NCBI GenBank assembly: GCA_019054805.1
Contig: JAHQIY010000011.1
Coordinates: 563,001 to 627,000, forward strand
DNA length: 64,000 nt
Direction of reading: 5' to 3'
Source of the DNA: Brachionus manjavacas
Lineage: Eukaryota > Rotifera > Eurotatoria > Ploima > Brachionidae
Each line of letters opens with the position of its first letter. Positions within the stretch are counted from its first letter, which is position 1. This document shows, piece by piece, positions 54,701 through 63,988 of this stretch. The position numbers and the translations under genes were made by a program. Below the pieces are notes generated by a model that did no database searches, was not told where the DNA came from, and saw only the letters and a list, made by a program, of their open reading frames with translations.

Positions 54701-55204
54701 AAGAGTAAGATTTATTTAGGGCTGTTAATTACCTATATTTCGTATATAATTACTGTCTGTTGAGATTAATTACTTTTTGTTGAAAAAATAAAAATTTTAT
54801 TTTGGGCAAAAAAATATACTTAACAAGTTGAAATTAATTAGTTTTTGTTCATAATAATTTATTATTTTATACAATGTTTAGTTTGGAGTCTAAAAAAATT
54901 TGAAATAAAATTAATTAACAATGTTTAGTATGTCGTGAAAAGTTGTTGATTTGCAAACTGAGTGCAAGAAATAAAAATTGTCGTACGCTGGAAAGAAATC
55001 CGTTTTGATAAAAAGTTTAACAATTTTTCAATCTCGACTACATTAACTCAAGATACAATAAACTAGAATTAGATAAAAAAGTTAATTTTGATAAATTGAT
55101 TTCATTTCAATACACTTTAAAAAAGATACAATTTAATAGTACAGTTTAGTCAAGTATTAGATGCACTTGTAGTAATTTTTTCAAGAATTATTATTTCTCT
55201 CAGT
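54701..55204. other. AT-rich spacer, nothing recognised
   Basis: No coding or mobile signal. Confidence 0.4.
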
Positions 55205-55541
55205 AAACACGTGGGTCTCCCCCAATATGTGTCCAAGCGGTCACGAAATATGTGACCAATTCAATTTCTCTCATTTGGTGACCAACAGTGGTCACGTATA
55301 TTTGACCATGGAAATAGGTGACCAATATTTTGAAGACAACGGTCACGTAATGAGTACATAGGTCACCAAATGAATGACAATGGTCACATGAATTTAATAA
55401 AATATTATTACAAAATTTAAGTTAATTTTATAAAATGAATTTTATTTACTTATTATTATTAATTTCAAATTTTTATTATAATCATTTTTTTGATGAAACA
55501 GCAAATTTTATTAAAACTATTCTAAAAATTAAAAATCAAAA

Positions 55542-55697
55542 ATGAATGAACAATTTAAAGATTCCGAAGAATTTAATATTTTTAATATGTTACGCGAAAT
55601 TGGTGCAGTGCATGTTTCACAAGTCTGTTCAAATCACAAATTTATGAAAAATTGTCAAAAACTGTACCAACATGTTCAAAAGAAACAGAGGATTTAG
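55542..55697 (+). pseudogene. Possible transposase N-terminus in Merlin-like element
   Basis: 51 codons, MNEQFKDSEEFNIFNMLREI then GAVHVSQVCSNHKFMKNCQK. The LREIGA...C pattern recalls the start of Merlin transposases before the zinc ribbon. Short, with a stop soon after; tentative. Confidence 0.4.
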
Positions 55698-55721
55698 TTA
55701 AAAGGAACTTAAGCGGTAAAA

Positions 55722-55811
55722 AAAAATCCTATAAAATGTGACTTATGTGGTGAATACATGAATGGAGAGTTAGGTCTAAAGATTCATAAAAGTAGAAAAC
55801 ATAAAAATTAA
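55722..55811 (+). pseudogene. C2H2 zinc-finger piece in Merlin-like element
   Basis: Reads NPIKCDLCGEYMNGELGLKI then HKSRKHKN and stop: CxxC, 12 residues, HxxxxH, a classical C2H2 finger in sequence. It has no own ATG upstream in frame, so frame shifting or splicing from the previous piece would be needed. Confidence 0.6.
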
Positions 55812-56146
55812 TTTTTTTATTTTATTTATTAATAAAAATGTATTTTTAAACATTGAAAATACATTTTTATAAACATTGATTTGCTTCGATTTTCATAATA
55901 AACTTAATTAAAAATTTTTTTTTTCTTTTTTTTTTAAATTTAAGTGGTCACGAAATGACGTCGATGGTCACATAATGAGTTTAAGTGGTCACCTAAATAA
56001 TTTAATTTTAAAATTTTTTTAAATATTGGTCACCTATTTCCATGGTCAAATATACGTGACCACTGTTGGTCACCAAATGAGAGAAATTGAATTGGTCACA
56101 TATTTCGTGACCGCTTGGTCACCTATTGGGGGAGACCCAAACACGT

Positions 56147-56870
56147 AAACCAAAATCTTTTAGCAATGACATTGAAGTTAATTCAATTAAATTCAATTAA
56201 TTGACTAAATTTACCAGATGATTGCATACTCGATTATATGCATCTAAGTTTTCAGGGCGTTGTTAAAGCAGTGTTTAAAAATTCATATAGCAAAGACTAT
56301 TTATTATTTTTATCCTGAAGGATACAGATTTACTAATAAATAAAATAATTAAAAAGACGATTTTCGTTTTCTAGAAAAAAAAGCTTCTTTCCAGTGTCTG
56401 TTATCCACATTTTCCTTTTTGACATTTTTTGATTTTAATCATAAATTTTTATGTTTTAATTTTTATAATTTCAATTCAAAATTTTAGACTCTCTAATAAG
56501 ATGACTTTCAAAAATAAGCTTATTTTAAAAAAAAATTAAAATTAAAAGGCACTTAGCTTTGATTAAGTAATGAAACTTCACATTTTATTTTTAGAAAAAT
56601 TCATTAGCTTTTTTTGAAACTTTTGCGACATTTCGGAAATTTTGGAAAATTTAAAAATAAAAATAATAGAAGAACAAATTATAATATTTCAAATTTGAAA
56701 CTTATAATTAATTAGTGGGGTATTTATGCAATTTTTCGTAAAATTGCGTAAATTTACGTAAAAACACAAATGTCAAATCACTCATGTAAATCTTTGCTAA
56801 AATTAATAAATTTAAAAAAAAATTTTTTTTCAAAAATAAATAAAAAATATTTTTATTTTTAGATTTTAAT
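56147..56870. other. Spacer with a LINE tail and a TACGTAA patch
   Basis: 56310-56345 has a degraded LINE tail (CCTGAAGGATACAGATTTAC, then AATAAATAAA). 56730-56765 holds TCGTAAAATTGCGTAAATTT-type repeats, possibly an orphan end of the TACGTAA elements. No gene. Confidence 0.45.
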
Positions 56871-56878
56871 GTTTTACC

Positions 56879-57048
56879 CAGAGTTGTTCAAAAGTCCTAA
56901 ATTAAAGTCCAAGTCCGGACTTTTTTTGTTCTCTTGAGTCTCGGAACGTGGAGTCATAAAAAAAATAAAAGTCTTTACTTCGGACTTTAGAAAAAAAAAA
57001 GTCCCGACTTGGATATGACTTGATACTTGTGACTTTTAAACAACTCTG
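56879..57048. mobile_element. 170-bp hAT-type MITE with 8-bp target duplication
   Basis: Ends CAGAGTTGTTCAAAAGTC and the inverse CAGAGTTGTTTAAAAGTC. A perfect GTTTTACC duplication (56871-56878, 57049-57056). Interior rich in AAGTCC/GGACTT words. Related partial copies at 36.89 and 59.25 kb. Confidence 0.9.
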
Positions 57049-57531
57049 GTTTTACCATTATTTAAGTAAATTTGCCTTTTAAAGTGTTTAATTCCAAAAA
57101 TTAAAGTCATGATGTCAAAGTTTTGAATCCAGATATATCTTTTGGATTGATTAAAATTCAATATGTCATCAATAAGAATATCTTTAATATTAAATTGTAG
57201 ATTTGTAATCCTCCAAGGCAACGACTATATTTTAAAAAAAAAATTTGAACAATTAAAAGTAGATTAAGCAATTGTGGCAGAATAACTTGGCGTGAGAATT
57301 AAAATTTTAATTAAAATACTTGTGTTGTAACTAGGCTTCGTCATCCAAAGCCAACTGAATTGTCCATATTTACACTTTACAAAAATACCAATCTCAAGGT
57401 AAACACAATTGCTAAACCTAATCCCAAGTCATACACAAAATAAACTGCTTTAAATTCGCTCTAATTAAATACAAACACAAGCGAAAAAAATATTTTTTTA
57501 TTTGACAAATTTTGCTCTAAGCTCGAACAAA

Positions 57532-59043
57532 ATGCTCTCGATTGGAAAATTTTGCTCAACCATTTTTGTCCTGGTCATCATTTTGACCAGTCTGACCGCC
57601 ATCGCAATCTACTCAAGCTACACAGTGAAACCAGGACCTAAACTCATACGCAACCAATTCATCGGCCTATACCTGTCTGTCCAGCTGCTTTTCTACTCCC
57701 TACAAACTTTGTATCTATGCTACAAAAGTGCACAGCGTTTCCTCAAGCCATCGGTCTTTGCCGATCTCATCTACTTCACTTTGGCCATAGTTTTCTCTAG
57801 TCTGTCCGCTCTTTTCCATGTCTTGGCCAACCGAGCGGACTCATGTGTCTTCTCCAGTCTCATTGTCCTCATCAATCTGCTGAATTTTTTGCTCATCATC
57901 AACAGGCGCTTCGAAACCAAGACCCAAAAAAAATACATTGACTACATTGACTTCATACAAACAAGTTCTTTTATTACTCTAAAAGATGGTCTTTTGAAAA
58001 AAACATTTCGCTTTATAAATTTTTTACTAAAAATTTTCTTTCTCCTAAGTTTAATTTTAATTTCAAATGGAGCACTGATGAACAGCATGGCGAGAATAAA
58101 GTTCGGTGCCAAAGGCACATTTGTCAGTGTTCCATTGTCGGACAAGTCCAACCGCTTCATTAAAATTCACCTTGTTTGTGACGGACCCAAAAGTGGCAAT
58201 AGATCAAGCTTTCTTATCGAAGGCGATTGCAGGTCGAGTCATGTGGATTTTTTGGGCATTCAGAGAGAGCTGGTCAAAATGAACAGACGGGTGTGTGTTT
58301 GGGACAAGGCCGGATTGGGCTACTCGGATTTTTTCTACTCGGACATGCGCAATCATGCTTTGTATTATTCCAATTTTTTAAGAACTATAAACGAGTCCAG
58401 AGTGGTGCTGGTGGCTGTGGGAGATGGCGCTGATTTGGTGCTTGCCAACGCTGGCAAACTTGACAATTTGGAAAGGGTTGTTTTGTTTGATGCGTTGCCC
58501 ACTCGGCTCAGATGGCAGGCCGAATCGCAAGTGCGCAATTGGAGTCAGAACAAGCTGCAGGAACAAATTGGAAATTTTGTTGACAAAAAAATTTCGTTTA
58601 TTAGACTTGTGAACGCGTTCGCGGTGCCCTTCGGACTGGTTCCAAGTGTGGTACAGAGGCTAAGCTTTGATTTTGGCATGGAAAATAATTTGCTTTGGCT
58701 TAATGAAAAAATTTGGCTAAGTGAGAAAATGTATCTCGAACAGCTGGAAAGCTCGGATGACAAGTTTTTTGATTTTGGTGGTTTCGATGTAAGAGTCAGT
58801 CACGTGATTACAAAAAAATCAAATGATCAAATTTATGATCAATTGTGTGCTCCCAAGAAACAAAAAGCAAACTCAAGGTACTGTTTGTATGAGAAACAAA
58901 TAAATAGGTATATGGTGTCGGAGAGAAGCAAAATGATTAACAATGGAAGTGTCTATGAGTGCAATGAGAACGATTGTGGTGCAGAGTATTTCATGCAAAA
59001 TGCTCATTTTACTGCCAGAATTTTAGCAGACATCAGCTCCTAA
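57532..59043 (+). CDS. Multi-TM protein with alpha/beta-hydrolase fold, probably inactive
   Basis: Single-exon gene of 503 residues, starting MLSIGKFCSTIFVLVIILTS. The open frame extends 30 bases upstream, but this is its first ATG. An AG acceptor (TTTTGCTCTAAG) lies 10 bases before it. Hydrophobic segments lie at about 5-28, 38-62, 76-98, 104-125 and 163-187, so it is membrane-anchored. The C-terminal ~300 residues follow the alpha/beta-hydrolase pattern: SFLIEGD strand, RVCVWDKAGLGYSDFFYSD (cf. DRPGxGxSD), then VVLVAVGDGADLVLANAG where the nucleophile elbow GxSxG is expected, and a late NAHFTARILADI that may hold the histidine. The elbow has Gly where Ser should be, so catalysis by the usual triad is unlikely. 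Coding composition is GC-richer than the flanks, which supports a real gene. I cannot name the family more closely. Confidence 0.8.
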   Translation: MLSIGKFCSTIFVLVIILTSLTAIAIYSSYTVKPGPKLIRNQFIGLYLSVQLLFYSLQTLYLCYKSAQRFLKPSVFADLIYFTLAIVFSSLSALFHVLANRADSCVFSSLIVLINLLNFLLIINRRFETKTQKKYIDYIDFIQTSSFITLKDGLLKKTFRFINFLLKIFFLLSLILISNGALMNSMARIKFGAKGTFVSVPLSDKSNRFIKIHLVCDGPKSGNRSSFLIEGDCRSSHVDFLGIQRELVKMNRRVCVWDKAGLGYSDFFYSDMRNHALYYSNFLRTINESRVVLVAVGDGADLVLANAGKLDNLERVVLFDALPTRLRWQAESQVRNWSQNKLQEQIGNFVDKKISFIRLVNAFAVPFGLVPSVVQRLSFDFGMENNLLWLNEKIWLSEKMYLEQLESSDDKFFDFGGFDVRVSHVITKKSNDQIYDQLCAPKKQKANSRYCLYEKQINRYMVSERSKMINNGSVYECNENDCGAEYFMQNAHFTARILADISS

Positions 59044-59252
59044 TTTTTGTTTTTAATTTTTGTTTTTAGAATTTTCATACTAGTTGTTTCTTCATGTAAA
59101 TGATGATTATTTTTGTTGTTATGTATCATGATGGTATTTTTTTTTTCATCCATAGCATATCTTTTTGGCAAAATGTTTTCTGATTAATTTTTTTTATAAT
59201 TATACAAAAAATCGTTGATTATTAAATAAAAAATAATTTATTACGTTTTATA

Positions 59253-59345
59253 ACAGAGTTGTTTAAAAGTCACAACTCTCAAGTCAAGTCCAAGTCCGGA
59301 CCTTTTTTTTTTCAAAAGTCCGAGTCAACGACTTGTATTTTTTTT
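59253..59345 (+). repeat. Partial hAT-type MITE copy
   Basis: CAGAGTTGTTTAAAAGTCAC then AAGTCAAGTCCAAGTCCGGA matches the left end of the 170-bp MITE at 56.88 kb. The right end was not seen nearby, so it is truncated. Confidence 0.7.
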
Positions 59346-59399
59346 GAATAAAAATTTCAAAAACTTCTCAATTTTTTTTCACGATGAATATCATGTCTA

Positions 59400-60320
59400 G
59401 AAAATTCTTAAAGTATTTTAAAATAATTAATTGTCTTAATCTTGATCACTCGATGTGCCGAGATCTCAGAGTCAATTTTTTCACAAGTTTTACAAATGGA
59501 TTATTACTAAATGGGTATTTGTATTAATTATTAGAGTGTAAAAATAAATATTTTTTGGTTATTTATTTTTTGTCAAAATTATTGCAAAAGAAATAAAATC
59601 TGGGTACAGAAAAATTGTTGTTGAGTATTATAAAAATGTTGATTGAGTAGTATAAGATTTTTTTTGGGTATAGGAAAAATCCGAACAATTGAAAATAAAA
59701 ATTCAAAATCCTCCATTTTTCAACTTGAACTTACTCCTAATCCAAAAGGATGGAAAATTCTTTCTTTATCAATAGTTTATACAATTAGTATAGGGAATTC
59801 TTTACAAACTAGCTTGTAAATTGCATCTGCATGAAAATGAGTAGTTATCAAATAGTTATTTTATAATCTTGTTGATTAGAGAAAAACAGAAAATTTAGCA
59901 TCTTTAAAGCTGCATCATATTTGGTGCATTTTCACCCTTTCTTTCCAATACTGTTTTCTGCATCGCCGGCGTTGTCAAATGATTGAATCAAATTTGTTTA
60001 AAAGTCTCAAAATAAAGTCCCAGAAAAATTTTAGTTCAAATCACCTAAAAATATGGCAAAAATCAAAAATGAACTAAGTTTTTTGCAAATAAACTTAAAG
60101 TTAGGATTAATACTTCAAAACAGAATATGAATACTGCAAGCGACAACATTCATTATGTTTTAGGAGAATATTATTAAATTTAGAATTTAAGTAGATGACA
60201 CAGCATCACATAGAGTTTCGTTCTAGTAGATATATACAAGATTGGTTTGAACAAACCAAAACAAAATCTTTTTTCCATACCTTACCAAGGATCGATTCAA
60301 GAAAAGGTTATACCAAATAC
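59400..60320. other. Intergenic DNA, nothing recognised
   Basis: A/T-rich with no coding family seen. Confidence 0.4.
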
Positions 60321-60329
60321 CAGTGAATT

Positions 60330-60480
60330 AACATCCAAACATAAATGGGATTTATCGTATTAAATTTGATTCAAAATTAAATTTTAATATATTGATATAC
60401 GAATTTAAAGAACGCTGCAATAAAAGGCTAAATATTATTAAGATACTGTCAAATCAAAAAGAGTTCCAATGCACATAAAG
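60330..60480 (+). mobile_element. LINE scrap of the 2.1/37.5-kb family
   Basis: The plus strand reads EFKERCNKRLNIIKILSNQK at about 60400-60460, nearly identical to the KERCNKRLNIIKILSIKK block of the LINE at 2.1-2.7 kb. Nothing further of the element is present. Confidence 0.75.
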
Positions 60481-60589
60481 CTGACACTCGTCTTGTCATT
60501 TTAATTTATCCTAAATATATAATTTAGCCTAAATTTTTTTTTTTTTTGTTAGATGCTTTAGCAATCAAATAACAGTAAAATAGCTTAAT

Positions 60590-60775
60590 TTTTTAAAATG
60601 GGTTCAAAAAACCCCTCCGGGACTTAATGTACAATTTTTTTTTGACATTAAATTTTAAAAATTTATTAATTTTAGAAATAAATTTAACAATTAAATATAA
60701 ATTAAAAACAGGTTTTAAAATTTTTAAATCAAAAAGGGGTTTAAAAAACCCCTGGGCTTGCTAGTGTTAATTGAT
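60590..60775. repeat. Possible MITE ending CTAGTGTTAA
   Basis: Two small palindromes, GGGTTCAAAAAACCCC (60601) and GGGGTTTAAAAAACCCC (60736), and an end GCTTGCTAGTGTTAATT. A similar end occurs at 30.1 kb. Left terminus unclear. Confidence 0.35.
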
Positions 60776-61170
60776 TGATATAATCAAACAAATTTATCTG
60801 ACGATCGTCCGAGATCTGGAAGAACTAATATTTCTACAGTCGTTCCTCCGAATAACGAGACCCCATAAAACGAGAAACTCCTTATAACGAACATTTTACC
60901 TGGAACCGATTACGAGTAATACAAAAAAATATAAAAATTTTTTCGATAGAACGAGTTTCTATAGAACGAAAACTTGATAAAACGAGCTTATTTTGAAAGA
61001 CCGCTTAATCATTTTCTTAAGAAAAAAAACTTGCTTTGAAAAAAAAACGAGCTTGAAAAAAAACTTTCACACTTGTGTATTAAGAAAAAAGATTAAAAAG
61101 AATAAAAATAAAACAATTAATTTTCTTTTTATAATTGAATATAAATAACTGAAAATACTTGATTGTCTAT

Positions 61171-61181
61171 TCTAATTGAAA
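61171..61181. repeat. 11-bp target duplication, left copy, of the nested LINE
   Basis: TCTAATTGAAA here and at 63712-63722, flanking the LINE. Confidence 0.75.
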
Positions 61182-61265
61182 TTGATAATCACCATTCAAG
61201 CACCAAACCAATCAAGTGTGGCGTACCTCAAGGTAGCTGCATCTCCCCCCACGCTTTTTATTATA

Positions 61266-62852
61266 CAGTCCCGTTCTGTTCACTTGTTTTTACCAAATTT
61301 TACGTAATTTTACGTAAATTTACGTAAAATCAAAAATTTTCAGAAAATGTATTTTTTTAATTTTTATTTAAATATTTACAAATTTTGAAAAACAATTTAA
61401 TTGTAATAAAGTTTTAGAAAGAATAGTTAAATTTAGTTTGTTTTTTTTGAGCTCTTGTCCATCTTAAAGCTATTAGCTGCCTTCTCCCAAGCTTCTTTAA
61501 ACGTCGAGTTTTTTGGCACATATTTTTGTAATTCGTCTTTTTATAATTGTTCTAAATTTCAATTCTGAACTTTAAAAAATAAAATTTCTTTTTATCTCGA
61601 GCATACTATTAGGATAGGTTTTCTGGTAATGTCCCAAAGTTTGACCAGGATCGTCCTTAAATCTTTTAGTAATTAAGCCTCTTAATGAGTTAGTAAAATC
61701 TTTATTGCTCGCTTTGAAGAAAAAAATTAAGATAAAAGTTTATTTATTATTCAAATACATTTACTTATAGAATCATTTCCAACAAAATTCTGATCCTCAA
61801 AGTCACTATTATCATCACTTGATTTTGAACTCGAACTTTTATTTTTTTCTAAGGAGCTGTTTTCAACTAAAACATTTTTAATTTCTCTATTTTGGCTCAT
61901 AATCTCTTTTATGCTTGAGTTCAAATTTTGCAAATTTTCATTTAATTGCAATAAGGCTCTATCAAGCGGGACAGTTCCTAAATTTCCTTTTAGTTTGCCT
62001 GTCTTAAAAATAAATTAAATAAAGAGATGATATATAATACACCTTAAAATATAAATCTTTACTTTATTTTTAGGTACTAAGAAAATTTTAGTTGATTGTA
62101 TAGAAGCCTCGACAATTAAATGATTATTTTCGATTTCGTGTACAAATTTTACCATAGCACCTTTAACAAACTTAAAAAAATAAGATAAAAAACTTCATTA
62201 TACTCTCCTGAAAAATGGGTAGCCATTTAATCACACAGTATTTTACTGCTGTTGAGTTTTAAATAAAATTAATTAATTTTTTCACATCAGGGTGGTACCA
62301 TTCACCATTTTTCAGAAGCAGTACAGTATTTTAGAATCCAACTTCTTGTGTGTCTGTAGGCTCAATTATTTTTTCTAAAGAAATGCTCCCCGTAACTTGA
62401 TGAAGATGATGAAATGGATGCTTATTATTCTGATTAAAATATTCAATTGCTACCATTTTAATATCTTCATCCTTCATTTTTTTTTTTTTACGGCAAACTC
62501 AACATCGGATTCGGCTTCTGACGCCTCGCTAACTACTAGATTATCCTAAAAAAGTTAAAAATTTCCGTAAATTTACACAATTTTACATTAAAAAATAAAA
62601 AAATTTACTAAATTTTACGTAAATTTTTATTTACATGGTAAAAAGTAGAAAGTCGATGAAAAAGCAGAATTGTAACCTTTTTCAAAAAATCATAACTTTT
62701 TTGTCCCTTTTTGATTTTACGTAATTTTTCGTAAAATTACCATTTTTTACATTTGTCAATTTACGAAATTTTACGTAATTTTACGTAAATTTACGCAAAT
62801 TTACGTAAAATTACGTAAAATTTGGTAAAAATAAGTGAACAGAACGGGAGTG
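61266..62852 (-). mobile_element. 1.59-kb TIR element with TACGTAA-rich ends and an uncharacterised ORF
   Basis: Ends CAGTCCCGTTCTGTTCACTT and the inverse CACTCCCGTTCTGTTCACTT, flanked by TA (or TATA), inserted into the LINE. The ~60-100-bp arms repeat ATTTTACGTAATTTTACGTA. The coding sequence is on the minus strand (separate entry). No DDE triad was seen. The insert is young: the ends differ at few positions. Confidence 0.85.
61440..62545 (-). pseudogene. Uncharacterised element protein with FKEAW motif and coiled coil
   Basis: Minus-strand pieces, from N to C: VVSEASEAESDVEFAV and DEDIKMVAIEYFNQNNKHPF (about 62345-62535); VKGAMVKFVHEIENNHLIVE then STKIFLVPKNK (62063-62180); a 60-bp GTAAAG...TTTAAG intron (62003-62062); TGKLKGNLGTVPLDRALLQL then coiled-coil NENLQNLNSSIKEIMSQNRE and a Ser/Asp-rich tail (61751-62002); and further on SNKDFTNSLRGLITKRFKDD and VPKNSTFKEAWEKAANSFKM (about 61440-61700). 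Frames change between several pieces, so some introns or breaks remain unresolved. The FKEAW block recurs in the element at 8.5-9.2 kb. I do not recognise the family. Confidence 0.5.
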
Positions 62853-63711
62853 TATAATTTAGCAACGTTGTAAATAGTCTGCCGAAACAATTCAAAGACG
62901 CCATTTTTGCAGATAATCTCTGCAAAAATTTGGATTACGTGTAAAACAACCAGACTGATCGTAAAAAATCTTCAACCAGCAATCGATAAAATAATTGACT
63001 TTTGCAAAACATGGGTTTTGCCATTAACGTCTCCAAAATGTGCTACACGACATTCACAACCGCTGGTCAACGCAAAAACTACCACAAAAACTACAAACTT
63101 AAACTCACAGTACTTAACTCAGAGATTCCCTTAGACGCAAATCCAACCTTTCTTGATATCAAGCTTGACCCCAAATTATCGTTAAAACCACATCTACAAG
63201 ATCTTGAAAACAAACTAACGTCTAAAACTAACTTTTCAAATGGTCAAACTCACTATCAATCAATCTTGTGCTGTACAAATCTCTCATCCGATCCTTATTC
63301 GATTACTGCTTCGTGATACTAAACAGTGGGACCGAAAAATAAGTTCTTCTCTCCAAAAAACTCAAAACAAATTCTTTCGTATTATTAAGTATTTTCCTCT
63401 CAAAATACCGATTCGTTCCATGCACAAAATACTTAAGCTAGAAACCATTGAAGAAAGAGTCAACAACTTATTTCTTAAGTTTTTGTCTAACAAATCAAAG
63501 CAAGTGCTGATCGCAAAAGAGATCGAACAATTCATGCTGTCAGAACGCCCTAATTTGATTAGATTTTCAACTTCATTCGATAAACTTAGCTTTAATTGAA
63601 TCACTTTTATCTGATTTTAGTTTTTAATGCGGGCTCAAACGAAGGTCTTGAACCATTCGGACGTACTCTGGGGTCACCCATAAATTATTTTTTAAATAAA
63701 TAAATAAATAA

Positions 63712-63722
63712 TCTAATTGAAA
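63712..63722. repeat. 11-bp target duplication, right copy, of the nested LINE
   Basis: TCTAATTGAAA, matching 61171-61181. Confidence 0.75.
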
Positions 63723-63730
63723 AAAATGAC

Positions 63731-63988
63731 AGATAAACTTGCTCAATAAAAAAGAAAGTGTATCACGCTTGAGACTAAAATAGAAATTATAAATAAACAT
63801 TGGGGTCAAAAAATAAATACCACTAAACTTTCTAAAGAATACGGCGTAAATATATCGACAATATCATCAATTCTCTCGTCGAAGGCAAAAATATTAGAAC
63901 AAGATTTTCTTTAATACTGAAAATATTGTACTAGAAAATTGTAAAACCAAACAATCCAGTATTACAGATTTTGTAAAAAAAAAGCTTA
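63731..63988 (+). pseudogene. Tigger transposase, N-terminal HTH joined to C-terminal tail
   Basis: Reads MTDKLAQ (with a stop right after), then KRKCITLETKIEIINKHWGQ and KINTTKLSKEYGVNISTISS, a CENP-B-type first HTH with the KRK start of Tigger transposases, to a stop near 63913. A shifted frame then gives ENCKTKQSSITDFVKKKLNF, the QSSITDFxxK tail typical of the Tigger C-terminus, with a stop at 63993. The second HTH and whole DDE core are missing, so this is an internal-deletion derivative. Confidence 0.75.

Larger units (their letters stand above)
55213..56138 (+). mobile_element. Second Merlin-like element, GGTCAC-repeat ends, 8-bp duplication
   Basis: A perfect AAACACGT duplication flanks it (55205-55212, 56139-56146). 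Ends are GGGTCTCCCCCAATA. The ~120-bp inverted repeats are nearly identical and carry many GGTCAC/GTGACC words (for example TCTCATTTGGTGACCAACAG). Length 926 bp. Inside are two short coding pieces, one with a C2H2 zinc finger. GGG ends and 8-bp duplications point to Merlin; no DDE domain is visible. Confidence 0.85.
61182..63711 (+). mobile_element. 5'-truncated LINE (FADD family), itself split by a TIR element
   Basis: The RT begins near KPIKCGVPQGSCISPHAF (about 61205-61258), is interrupted by the TIR element at 61266-62852, and resumes with NSLPKQFKDAIFADN (FADN for FADD) at 62876. It continues with FTTAGQRKNYHKNYKLKLTV, FLDIKLDPKLSLKPHLQDLE and IEERVNNLFLKFLSNKSKQV to a stop at 63597-63599. 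The tail is AAATAAATAAATAAATA, then the right target duplication. Without the insert it is about 0.95 kb, like its sister at 10.6-11.6 kb. Frame breaks occur near 62940 and 63240. Confidence 0.9.

Noticed and set aside
57502-57531. Upstream extension of the hydrolase-like protein
   Set aside because: It would need a non-ATG start and crosses a likely splice acceptor at 57521; the first ATG at 57532 is preferred.
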